DNA of 64,000 nt from CAG-791 sp000431495 (GTDB lineage Bacteria; Bacillota; Clostridia; Lachnospirales; Lachnospiraceae), in NCBI GenBank assembly GCA_052117605.1, contig JBQKIT010000011.1; one strand, written 5' to 3'. Below the pieces are notes generated by a model, which searched no databases, was not told the DNA's origin, and saw only the letters and a list, made by a program, of their open reading frames with translations. Shown here in pieces: positions 39,397-46,630 of this stretch (positions within the stretch are counted from its first letter, which is position 1; the number at the start of each line of letters is the position of its first letter). The position numbers and the translations under genes were made by a program.

Positions 39397-39909
39397 ATGT
39401 TGGATAAAAAAGTAAAAGACCTGATCAATACCCAGATCAACAAAGAGTTTTACTCCGCATATCTGTATCTGGATTTTGCGGATTACTACTACGACAAGGG
39501 ACTGGATGGCTTCGGCAACTGGTATGACGTGCAGGCGCAGGAAGAGCGTGACCATGCCATGCTGATGCGCAAGTACCTGCAGAACAACGGAGAGGCCGTT
39601 ACACTGGATGCCGTTGCCGGGCCGGATAAAACCTATGCAAAGCTGGACGATCCGCTGCGGTTCGGTCTGGAGCATGAGCGCTATGTCACAAGTCTCATCA
39701 ATACCATCTACCAGGCCGCAGATGCCGTACACGACTATCGCACCATGCAGTGCTTTGACTGGTTCGTGAAGGAGCAGGGCGAAGAAGAGAAAAATGCTGA
39801 AGATCTCATCAAGAAGTTCGAGCTGTTTGGCTCTGATCCCAAGGGCCTGTACGCTCTGAATCAGGAGCTTCTGACAAGAGTCTATATGGCTCCGAGCCTC
39901 GTTCTTTAA
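39397..39909 (+). CDS. ftnA: Ferritin
   Basis: Ferritin oxidises ferrous iron and stores it in a 24-subunit shell in the cytoplasm. The 170-residue product has the four-helix ferritin form: the ferroxidase residues are visible in INKEFYSAYLYLDFADYY near residue 13 and QAQEERDHAMLMRKYL near 47, with KEQGEEEKNAEDLIKKF near 125. The start follows AAAGGAGGTTTCGACG. A 14-bp tandem repeat and a strong terminator lie just after the stop. Confidence 0.95.
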   Translation: MLDKKVKDLINTQINKEFYSAYLYLDFADYYYDKGLDGFGNWYDVQAQEERDHAMLMRKYLQNNGEAVTLDAVAGPDKTYAKLDDPLRFGLEHERYVTSLINTIYQAADAVHDYRTMQCFDWFVKEQGEEEKNAEDLIKKFELFGSDPKGLYALNQELLTRVYMAPSLVL

Positions 39910-39925
39910 AATTCCTTAAAAAATC

Positions 39926-40003
39926 GTGTGCAGAAATCCATGCGCGGAAATTCATGCGCGAGAATTCATGCACAGAAATTCATGCACGGAAATTCATGCA
40001 CGG
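39926..40003. repeat. 14-bp tandem repeat, about 5.6 copies
   Basis: Units read GTGTGCAGAAATCC, ATGCGCGGAAATTC, ATGCGCGAGAATTC, ATGCACAGAAATTC, ATGCACGGAAATTC and a partial ATGCACGG. The array fills the gap between the ferritin stop and its terminator and would be in its 3' UTR. Confidence 0.9.
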
Positions 40004-40036
40004 GATCGGGCAGACTGCTTTGCCCGATCCTTTTTT
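40003..40036 (+). terminator. Terminator of ferritin gene
   Basis: GGATCGGGCA pairs perfectly with TGCCCGATCC over an eight-base loop, followed by TTTTTT. It ends one base into the region before the convergent AlkD-like gene. Confidence 0.92.
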
Positions 40037-40775
40037 ATCTCTTTCTACCTCGCTGCTTCCATTTCGAGCGCAGTGCTTTAAAGCGACCCTTCCAGTCCTT
40101 CGAAATCCGGTAAGAATCACAGATTTTCTGAATTGCCTTGCCGCAGATCGAATACGAAAGTCCGCAATCCTTCATCCACTGATACACCGCTTCCGGCTCG
40201 TTGACGGTAAGCTCTGCAATCAGCCACGCCTCCGCCATCTGCACGTAGTACTGGTCATCCTCCTTCATCAGCGGCAGCAGCCGGTCCGCATGCTTCCGGC
40301 CCAAATCGGAAATGAACATGACATATCCCCAGCGGCGGACAAAAGGATCCTCGGAATCCACATATTCCTCCGCATAGCTCATAGCCATTTCAAAATCCAG
40401 CTTTGCTGCATAGCGAATGAGCTGATCCGTGTGCCACCAGTCTGTAAACAGCAGATTCTCATGAATGAATTGCATCCGCTCGTTTGCATCCTTAATCTGC
40501 TCCAGACTGACATAGAAATAAATCCGGTGAAACTGCTGCTGCATCAGAATGTGTTCCCGTAAAAGCGACACATCCGCCTTCTGTTTTACATATCGGCGGA
40601 TCAGCCGGTCCACATCTGCGGTTTTGTATTGTCCAGGCGCGGCATTGTATTCTTCAGGCGCGGCATTGTGTTCTTCAGGCGCGGCATTGTATTCTCCAAG
40701 CGCAGCATTGTATTCTCCAAGCGCATCCAGATCCCGCTGCACCTGCTGCGGTGTCAGCTGTATCCCCTCATCCAT
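40035..40775 (-). CDS. DNA alkylation repair (AlkD-like) protein with heptapeptide repeat
   Basis: The 246-residue product matches the AlkD family of HEAT-repeat DNA glycosylases, with helical pairs and the segments LLFTDWWHTDQLIRYAAKL, DPFVRRWGYVMFISDLGRK and MAEAWLIAELTVNEPEAVYQWM typical of the group. Near the N-terminus, residues 20-53, a repetitive stretch (GEYNAAL, GEYNAAP, EEHNAAP, EEYNAAP, GQYKTA) interrupts the usual helix; it is encoded by a 21-bp tandem repeat. The start at 40775 follows GAGGAGAAAATGA. An upstream in-frame extension to 40850 contains a duplicated 15-bp segment and is unlikely to be coding. Confidence 0.85.
   Translation of the reverse strand: MDEGIQLTPQQVQRDLDALGEYNAALGEYNAAPEEHNAAPEEYNAAPGQYKTADVDRLIRRYVKQKADVSLLREHILMQQQFHRIYFYVSLEQIKDANERMQFIHENLLFTDWWHTDQLIRYAAKLDFEMAMSYAEEYVDSEDPFVRRWGYVMFISDLGRKHADRLLPLMKEDDQYYVQMAEAWLIAELTVNEPEAVYQWMKDCGLSYSICGKAIQKICDSYRISKDWKGRFKALRSKWKQRGRKR
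40621..40728 (-). repeat. 21-bp coding tandem repeat, about 5 copies
   Basis: Units of 21 bp start at 40636, 40657, 40678 and 40699 with partial copies on both sides. Because 21 is a multiple of three, copy-number change would keep the AlkD-like frame. Each unit encodes a heptapeptide of the form (G/E)E(Y/H)NAA(P/L). Confidence 0.92.
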
Positions 40776-40948
40776 TTCATTTTCTCCTCGCATTGTAAAT
40801 GTACCCATTGTAAATGTACCTGACCTGACACCGCGCTGTCTGCCGGACATGACACAGCAAATGTGCTCCTTGTCAATTTTTCTTTGGTGATATGAATATC
40901 GTTCATAGAGGAATGTCCTCGTATTCTTTGGGGTTGCCCCGTCTTTTG

Positions 40949-41114
40949 AGGTTCATCTCTATCTTGCTCTTTTCTTCCACAGGGATGATTTCTTCCTTCC
41001 GGATTCATCTCTGGCTTGCTCTTTTCTTCCGCAGGGATGATTTCTTCCTTCCGGATTCATCTCTGGCTTGCTCTTTTCTTCCGCAGGGATGATTTCTTCC
41101 CCCCAGATTCATCC
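40949..41114. repeat. 52-bp tandem repeat array, left half (units 1-4)
   Basis: Three full units (40949-41000, 41001-41052, 41053-41104) and the first 10 bp of a fourth (41105-41114) are present. Each unit starts GGATTCATC, has TTGCTCTTTT near position 17 and CAGGGATGATTTCTTCC toward the end. CAGGGATGA of one unit can pair with TTCATCCCTG of the next. The fourth unit continues at 42792 after the inserted element. Confidence 0.92.
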
Positions 41115-41192
41115 CTGTTATGAAGTGACCATTGTCAAGAAGCGATTACAGGAAATTTCTGTCTCCCGGCAAGCCACATTTGTATTTCTCTA

Positions 41193-41386
41193 ACAGCATC
41201 TGGAAAGAGCTCTGATTTAACAGTTCCCGGCATGTGGCCACTCTGTTATTCGTGGATTGGTTACCTACAGGCTAATGGTTCCGCCGTGAGCCCTGCACTC
41301 TAGCTTCGTGGATCACTGATGTGCCACATAGGGATGTCGCAGATGACTCGAACCTTACAGTGATCACAGCTCCTTCCAGATGCTGT
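41193..41386 (-). ncRNA. Predicted bridge RNA of the IS1111-type element
   Basis: About 194 nt on the transposase strand, 3' of the transposase. ACAGCATCTGGAAGGAGCT (41386-41368) pairs with AGCTCTTTCCAGATGCTGT (41211-41193), a 19-bp closing stem with one G-U. Inside, a first loop between CTGC/GCAG and GTGG/CCAC has CATCCCT (41336-41330) on its left and GAAGCTAG (41307-41300) on its right. These match the left target half (7 of 7) and the right target half (6 of 8). A second loop has AGCCT on its left (within 41276-41269) and ATAACAG (41249-41243) on its right; the latter matches the element end exactly. Guide order target then donor is that of described bridge RNAs. The left donor guide is a poor match. 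A separate GCGGGA-type hairpin lies at 41411-41440. Confidence 0.78.
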
Positions 41387-41537
41387 CAGATATGTACTTT
41401 CGTTGTTTCTGCGGGATCGCAGATCTTTTGCGATTCCCGCCTACCTGTTCCTGTACATCATGAACAGATGGCTGTCACAGGACCTGCCGCGTAAGCGGTG
41501 CGAAGCATCCTTGACAGGCAGATGGGCAGGATGTGAT

Positions 41538-42686
41538 TCATGCAGCTTTCTTCCCTTCTTCTCTTGGTTCGATGTGGTTCGTCATAATACCCCAGACGTA
41601 GCAGGCAAGCTCTCTTGCTACAGCATCCACTGCCACATTCCTCTTTTTTTCACGTCGAATCATCCGTTTATACTTGCTTCTCATTCTTATATTTCCTCGA
41701 TCCGCGTAGGCGATGACCTCTGCTGGATTTCCTGCCTGTCGGGCACAAAGTACTTTTGACTTATGCCCGACTTGCCCTTTGCAGATCCCTGTTGCCGCCT
41801 CTATAAGAAGGGTGCGCAGATGATTGTTTCCGGCTTTTGTGATTCCGGTCCGGCTGATTTTTTCACCACTTGAGGATTCTCCCGGAGCAAGTCCGAGAAA
41901 TGCGGCATAAGTGTTGCCCTTCCGGAAGCGTTTGAAATCGCCGGTTTCAACAATCAGAGACAGAGCGGTATAGGTTTGAATCCCAAGAAGGCAGCTGAGC
42001 TTTCTGACATTCTCATGGTAATCAGAATCAGCGGCAAGTTCTTCAATCCGTTTATCGAACCGCTCAATCTTTGTTGTCTGTTCCTCATAGGACATCATGT
42101 ATTCGTTCAGGGTTTCACGGTACAGCTCGGAAAGATCAAGTTGTTTCAGCCAGTCCAGGTGTTTGATGGTCCATTTATGACCGTCATAGATATATCCATG
42201 ACGAAGACAGAAGGCGTTGATCTGCTGCTTGATCTTTTTCAGCGCCAGTTTGTGATCATCCCGCATCCGGAGGTATTCCTTAACAGAGGCATCCTTATCT
42301 GTGGGAACATGAACTGCGTGGTAGCCACCATAGGAAAGGCACTGTGCGATCATCACCGCATCACGTTTGTCGGTTTTGACCCTTTTCCCCTGCTGAGTCA
42401 GCATCGTTGTCGGTGCTAGGATCGTGCATTTGACACCGGATTTGGTCAGCTGGTGATAAAGGGAGTAGCCGAGGCAGCCGGCCTCGTAGCCACATTCAAT
42501 GGAATAGGAATCGGAAGAGCCAAGCCTTTCCTTCAGGTTGTCAATAAACTGAATCACATTTTCATAATCAGGAGTTACCTGAATGTTTGTAAAGATTCTG
42601 TCTTCTCCGTCAAGCACCGGCTCCATTGCGCATAAAGTGTAGTTTGTACTATGGACATCCATTCCGATTTTGATTATTCTATTCAT
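41538..42686 (-). CDS. IS110-family transposase (bridge-RNA-type recombinase)
   Basis: The 382-residue product begins MNRIIKIGMDVHSTNYTL. The N-terminal RuvC-like DEDD domain is visible: Asp in GMDVHS, Glu in YSIECGYEAG, and two Asp in VKTDKRDAVMIAQCL. A helical coiled linker spans about residues 130-230. The C-terminal Transposase_20 domain has GLAPGESSSGEKISRTGITK with the catalytic-type serine region, then GNNHLRTLLIEAA. IS110 recombinases use a structured RNA to choose donor and target. The start at 42686 follows AAAAGGAGGTCACCA; an in-frame extension to 42740 is not conserved. The gene is intact, so the element may be active. Confidence 0.93.
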   Translation of the reverse strand: MNRIIKIGMDVHSTNYTLCAMEPVLDGEDRIFTNIQVTPDYENVIQFIDNLKERLGSSDSYSIECGYEAGCLGYSLYHQLTKSGVKCTILAPTTMLTQQGKRVKTDKRDAVMIAQCLSYGGYHAVHVPTDKDASVKEYLRMRDDHKLALKKIKQQINAFCLRHGYIYDGHKWTIKHLDWLKQLDLSELYRETLNEYMMSYEEQTTKIERFDKRIEELAADSDYHENVRKLSCLLGIQTYTALSLIVETGDFKRFRKGNTYAAFLGLAPGESSSGEKISRTGITKAGNNHLRTLLIEAATGICKGQVGHKSKVLCARQAGNPAEVIAYADRGNIRMRSKYKRMIRREKKRNVAVDAVARELACYVWGIMTNHIEPREEGKKAA

Positions 42687-42791
42687 TGGTGACCTCCTTT
42701 TGTATGCGGTAAACCATCTTACTGTGATTGGGACAAACACAGTATAATGGCGAATCCACGATGCTACAAATGTGAGGTCACTTCATATTAT

Positions 42792-43041
42792 CTATCTTGC
42801 TCTTTTGTGCCACAGGGATTATTTCGGCCAGCCAGATTCATCTCTATCTTGCTCTTTTGTTCTGCAGGGATGATTTCTTCCTCCCGGATTCATCCCTGGC
42901 TTGCTCTTTTTCACCGCAGGGATGATTTCTTCCACCCGAATTCATCCCTGAACGACCATTTTTGCGTACAGGGATGCATCCTTCCCACAAAATGCATCCC
43001 TGACGAACTGTTCTTCCGTACAGAGATTATTACGTGTCTCA
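42792..43041. repeat. 52-bp tandem repeat array, right half (units 4-8)
   Basis: The remaining 42 bp of unit 4 (42792-42833) is followed by units at 42834-42885, 42886-42937, 42938-42989 and 42990-43041. The last two are diverged; between them CAGGGATGCAT pairs perfectly with ATGCATCCCTG. The array ends about 20 bp before the tRNA-Leu terminator. Confidence 0.9.
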
Positions 43042-43060
43042 TTGCGGAAAAGAATCAAAA

Positions 43061-43110
43061 AACCTTGTATTTTCAACGTTTACAACCGTTTTCGTTGAAA
43101 GTACAAGGTT
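43061..43110 (-). terminator. Terminator of tRNA-Leu
   Basis: On the minus strand AACCTTGTACTTTCAACG pairs with CGTTGAAAATACAAGGTT (17 of 18 positions), followed by TTTT. It lies 10 bp after the tRNA. Confidence 0.9.
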
Positions 43111-43120
43111 CTTGAAAAGA

Positions 43121-43204
43121 TGCCGCCAGCGGGAATCGAACCCGCACTCTGTTGCCAGAACGGGATTTTAAGTCCCGCGCGTCTACCAGTTCCGCCATGG
43201 CGGC
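43121..43204 (-). tRNA. tRNA-Leu (UAA)
   Basis: The 84-nt gene has acceptor arms GCCGCCA and TGGCGGC plus discriminator A, a long variable arm, the T arm GCGGGTTCGATTCCCGC and anticodon loop CTTAAAA with anticodon TAA. The long variable arm marks a class II tRNA. CCA is not encoded. Confidence 0.95.
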
Positions 43205-43218
43205 ATAGCATCTGATTT

Positions 43219-43247
43219 ATAATACGCCCCCCGGTTACAATTAGCAA
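43219..43247 (-). promoter_or_regulatory. Promoter of tRNA-Leu
   Basis: On the minus strand TTGCTA (43247-43242) and TATTAT (43224-43219) are separated by 17 bp. A GGGGGGCG tract lies in the spacer. Transcription would start a few bases before the mature tRNA. Confidence 0.75.
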
Positions 43248-43281
43248 GAATTTCTTTTCTTCACAACTCTCCGGCATCCTC

Positions 43282-43794
43282 TCAGCCGAGCAGCATCTCC
43301 ACAAGCTGCTGGTAAAGCTCGCTGCTTTTCTCCTTCCAACCGGATACCGCCTTCTTCGCCGTTTCTTCGTCCGGAACAGACAGATCCAGAGAAATGACAG
43401 GATGTCCACTCTCTTTCACCACGAGATGCGTGGTATAATCGCCGAACGTCGAGCGATAATACTCCCCGAAAATGGACTCTTCATTCGCGATCTCGCGTCC
43501 CATGTCCTTCAGATAGGTGCGAACCTGCTGCTTGATGCCGTCGGGGAGCTGGTCCGCAAAAAAGCCCAGCGTCTCCTCACCTTCCTCCGTGATTTGAAGA
43601 AAGGTCTTGCCGCCCATACTCCTCTCGGTCACAAAACCGTTCTGCTCGATTTCATCATAGGTCTGGAGTAACGTCTCGAAATTCGCATACCCGTTCTCAA
43701 TCAGAAAAGAGCTGGTGCGCGGCATGGTCAGCTCACCACCCGCGCGATCCAGCATATAGAGAATGATCAACTTGTAAATTGCAACTGCTTCCAT
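43282..43794 (-). CDS. DUF4364 family protein
   Basis: The 170-residue product begins MEAVAIYKLIILYMLDRAGG and looks like a winged-helix protein: helices around residues 5-50, then FVTERSMGGKTFLQITEEGEETL as a wing. The C-terminal part (FGDYTTHLVVKESGHPVISLDLSV) is a small beta domain. This layout is the DUF4364 family, common in Clostridia and of unknown function. It overlaps the malic enzyme stop by one base (TGATG), so the two are coupled. Confidence 0.85.
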   Translation of the reverse strand: MEAVAIYKLIILYMLDRAGGELTMPRTSSFLIENGYANFETLLQTYDEIEQNGFVTERSMGGKTFLQITEEGEETLGFFADQLPDGIKQQVRTYLKDMGREIANEESIFGEYYRSTFGDYTTHLVVKESGHPVISLDLSVPDEETAKKAVSGWKEKSSELYQQLVEMLLG

Positions 43795-44966
43795 CAGAAA
43801 AGCCTGTTCTCTTCCGTAATATTCTCACGCACTGCTGCCGAAACCACTTCCGAAACCTTCGGATTGAAGGCCTCCGGCAGGATAAACTCTTCATTCAGCT
43901 CCTCATCGGATACAATTCCGGCAAGTGCCTCCGCGGCAGCAAGCTTCATGTCCTCGGTGATCTGACGTGCCTTTCCTTCCAGTGCCCCCTTGAAAATTCC
44001 GGGGAAGACCAGAACATTATTGACCTGATTCGGGAAATCGCTTCGTCCGGTTCCGACAATGCGGGCTCCGGCTACCTTTGCAAGATCCGGCATAATTTCC
44101 GGAACAGGATTTGCCATGGCAAACAAAATCGCGTCCTTGTTCATGGAACGGACCATTTCCTCCGTGACGCTGTTCGGTGCGCTGACGCCAATAAAAATGT
44201 CGGCTCCGACCAGTGCATCGGCAAGGGTTCCGTTCTGATTGTCCAGATTGGTAACCTCCAGCATCTCCTTCTTGATCCAGTTCAGATTCTCACGTTCTCT
44301 GCTGATGATGCCTTTGGAATCGCAGATGACCAGATGACGGAAGCCATAGCGCAGAAGAAGCTTACTGATCGCAATTCCGGCTGCACCGGATCCGTTGACA
44401 ACGATGCGGCAGTCTTCCTTTTTCTTTCCGGTGAGCTTCAGGGAATTGATGACACCGGCAAGAACAATAATGGCCGTTCCGTGCTGATCGTCATGGAAGA
44501 CCGGAATGTTCATGGTCTCCTTCAGACGGCGTTCGATTTCAAAACAGCGCGGCGCGCTGATATCCTCCAGATTGATTCCGCCGAATGTGGGCTCCAGGCG
44601 CTGAACGGTCTCTACGATCTCGTCCACATCCTGCGTTTTCAGGCAGATCGGGAAGGCATTCACCCCGCCGAATTCCTTGAACAGAACGGCCTTGCCCTCC
44701 ATAACCGGCATCGCAGCCTCGGGGCCGATGTTGCCAAGTCCCAGAACCGCGGATCCATCGCTGACAACCGCAATGGTATTCTGCTTCAGGGTATAGGTAT
44801 AGGCTTCCTTCGGATCCTCATGGATGACCTTGCAGGGCTCTGCAACGCCCGGTGTATAGGCAAGCGCCAGATCCTCTCTGGTCTTCACCTCACACTTCGC
44901 CTCGGTTGAAATCTTCCCCTTCCACTCCTTGTGGAGCTCCAGTGCCTTCTCTGCGTTCGTTGCCAT
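43794..44966 (-). CDS. NAD(P)-dependent malic enzyme
   Basis: Malic enzyme decarboxylates malate to pyruvate with reduction of NAD(P). The 390-residue product has the short bacterial form. LALAYTPGVAEPCKVI is near residue 30, the metal and substrate region GINLEDISAPRCFEIER near 133, HDDQHGTAIIVLA near 158 and the nucleotide-binding VNGSGAAGIAIS near 190. It is downstream of rarA by about 27 bp and upstream of the DUF4364 gene. Confidence 0.93.
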   Translation of the reverse strand: MATNAEKALELHKEWKGKISTEAKCEVKTREDLALAYTPGVAEPCKVIHEDPKEAYTYTLKQNTIAVVSDGSAVLGLGNIGPEAAMPVMEGKAVLFKEFGGVNAFPICLKTQDVDEIVETVQRLEPTFGGINLEDISAPRCFEIERRLKETMNIPVFHDDQHGTAIIVLAGVINSLKLTGKKKEDCRIVVNGSGAAGIAISKLLLRYGFRHLVICDSKGIISRERENLNWIKKEMLEVTNLDNQNGTLADALVGADIFIGVSAPNSVTEEMVRSMNKDAILFAMANPVPEIMPDLAKVAGARIVGTGRSDFPNQVNNVLVFPGIFKGALEGKARQITEDMKLAAAEALAGIVSDEELNEEFILPEAFNPKVSEVVSAAVRENITEENRLF

Positions 44967-44993
44967 ATTCTCCTCCCATGTTAAAGCCTGCTG

Positions 44994-46379
44994 TTATCTG
45001 TCATCCTGATGGTGATCCCTGGGAAGGCTCTCCTCCTTCTCGGTATAGCGGGGATCTCCCGTCAGATGTGCCATCCGTTCCCGGATCTTCTGCTCGTAGC
45101 CGTTCTCCGAAGGCTGGTAAAGCCGGATTCCGCGGAGCTTCTCCGGAAGACAAGGCTGCCCGGCATAATGCTCCTCATATATATGTGCATACTGATATCC
45201 GATCCCTCTTCCAAGCTTCGATGCCGCCTGATAATGCGTATCCTGCAGATAGGGCGGAATCGGAAGATCTCCGGTTTCCTGCACGAGCTTTCTTGCCGCT
45301 TCGATCGATTCCACTGCCGTGTTCGACTTCGGTGCCGTTGCCACATATTCCGCAGCCTGCGCAAGAATAATCTGGGACTCCGGCCAGCCGATCCGCTCCG
45401 CCGCAAGGCTTGCCGTAGTCGCCACCCGAAGCGCATTCGGGTCCGCATTTCCGACGTCCTCTGCCGCACAGATCATAATACGGCGTGCAATAAATTCAGG
45501 CTCTTCTCCAGCCTCCATCATCCGGGCAAGATAATACACCGCAGCGTCCGGATCGGACCCGCGCATACTCTTGATAAAAGCCGAGATCGTATCATAGTGA
45601 TTATCGCCTTTTTTATCATAGCGCGCAACACGTTTCTGAATGCACTCCTTTGCAACCTCCAGCGTGATGTGGATCTTCCCATCTTCCTTCGAGCGATCCG
45701 TCGTCAGAACGCCAAGCTCAATGGCATTGAGCGCATGCCGCGCATCTCCGCCCGAAATCTCCGCAAGAAAATCCCTTGCATCGTCGTCCAGAACCGCATG
45801 ATAGCTTCCCATCCCCCGCTCCGGATCATTGACCGCTCTGGTCAAGAGCTCACGGATGTCATCGGAGGACAGGGGCTTGAGCTCGAAAATCATGGATCTT
45901 GAAATCAGAGCGCTGTTCACCTCGAAATAAGGATTTTCCGTCGTAGCACCGATCAGCGTAATGGTTCCGTCCTCCACGTAGGGAAGCAGGTAATCCTGCT
46001 GCCCCTTGTTGAACCGGTGGATCTCATCGATAAACAGAATGGTCTTCTTCCCATATCCGCCAAGATTTGTCTTCGCCTTCGAAATGACCTCCTCCATGTC
46101 CTTCTTTCCGGCAGACGTTGCGTTGATCTGGCAGAACTGCGCTGAGGTCGTATTGGCAATCACGCGGGCAAGTGTTGTTTTTCCTGTTCCGGGCGGGCCG
46201 TAGAAAATAACGCTTCCCAGCTTGTCCGCCTTGATCGCGCGGTAAAGCAGCTTGTCCTTCCCGATGATGTGCTGCTGGCCCACCACCTCGTCCAGCGTCC
46301 GCGGACGGAGCCTTGCCGCCAGGGGAGATTCCTTCTCCGTATTCTTCTCCCTCATATAGTCGAAAAGATCCATTTCCAT
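44994..46379 (-). CDS. rarA: Replication-associated recombination protein RarA/MgsA
   Basis: RarA is an AAA+ ATPase that acts at stalled replication forks. The 461-residue product starts MEMDLFDYMREKNTEKESPLAARLRP. Walker A is GPPGTGKTTLARVI near residue 60, Walker B ILFIDEIHRFNKGQQD near 105, sensor 1 LIGATTENPYFE near 137. A C-terminal tetramerisation domain follows (KSMRGSDPDAAVYYLARM). It is the most upstream gene of the rarA-malic enzyme-DUF4364 run. Confidence 0.94.
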   Translation of the reverse strand: MEMDLFDYMREKNTEKESPLAARLRPRTLDEVVGQQHIIGKDKLLYRAIKADKLGSVIFYGPPGTGKTTLARVIANTTSAQFCQINATSAGKKDMEEVISKAKTNLGGYGKKTILFIDEIHRFNKGQQDYLLPYVEDGTITLIGATTENPYFEVNSALISRSMIFELKPLSSDDIRELLTRAVNDPERGMGSYHAVLDDDARDFLAEISGGDARHALNAIELGVLTTDRSKEDGKIHITLEVAKECIQKRVARYDKKGDNHYDTISAFIKSMRGSDPDAAVYYLARMMEAGEEPEFIARRIMICAAEDVGNADPNALRVATTASLAAERIGWPESQIILAQAAEYVATAPKSNTAVESIEAARKLVQETGDLPIPPYLQDTHYQAASKLGRGIGYQYAHIYEEHYAGQPCLPEKLRGIRLYQPSENGYEQKIRERMAHLTGDPRYTEKEESLPRDHHQDDR

Positions 46380-46467
46380 ATCCCGATTCCTTTTCCTGAT
46401 GCAGATTCTTCAGAGATGATTCTGAGGTCCATCTTATCACATTTTGCGTCATGAGCTTTACATCTGT

Positions 46468-46590
46468 GAAAATCAATCCCCCGACAGCACGGCTCCGACA
46501 TATCCTGCGAAAATCAATCCCCCGGCAGCACGGCTCTGACATATCCTACGAAAAACAATCGCCCCGGAGCACGCTTCTGACAAAACTCTC
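46468..46590. repeat. 41-bp tandem repeat, 3 copies
   Basis: Units at 46468-46508, 46509-46549 and 46550-46590. The first two are nearly identical (GAAAATCAATCCCCCG, AGCACGGCTC, GACATATCCT). The third is diverged and contains the left arm of the glgP terminator. The gap lies between rarA and glgP. Confidence 0.88.
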
Positions 46591-46606
46591 AGACGTGCTC
46601 CGGGGC
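46561..46606 (-). terminator. Terminator of glgP
   Basis: GCCCCGGAGCACG pairs perfectly with CGTGCTCCGGGGC over a 20-nt loop. On the minus strand it is followed by GATTGTTTTTCG. It is 25 bp after the glgP stop. Confidence 0.85.
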
Positions 46607-46630
46607 GGACCTTTTCTGTCGCTGTTTGAT

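Larger units (their letters stand above)
41115..42791 (-). mobile_element. IS110/IS1111-type element inserted in a 52-bp repeat unit
   Basis: The element is about 1677 bp. Subterminal inverted repeats ATGAAGTGACC (41120-41130) and GGTCACTTCAT (42776-42786) are perfect over 11 bp. A CT dinucleotide stands at each boundary (41115-41116 and 42792-42793), with 3 bp between core and repeat on one side and 5 on the other, an asymmetry known for IS1111-type elements. There is no target duplication apart from the CT core. Deleting the element restores a 52-bp repeat unit exactly. It holds one transposase gene and, downstream of it, a bridge-RNA-like region. Confidence 0.88.

Noticed and set aside
40850..41008. 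Upstream extension or extra gene before the AlkD-like protein
   Set aside because: The extension consists of duplicated 15-bp segments and repeat-array sequence; the ATG at 40775 has a proper binding site.
41411..41440. GCGGGA-type hairpin as terminator of the transposase
   Set aside because: It has a strong stem but no following U-run; it may instead be part of the bridge RNA precursor.
40949..43041. Possible CRISPR array
   Set aside because: The 52-bp units are directly tandem without unique spacers, and no cas genes are present.
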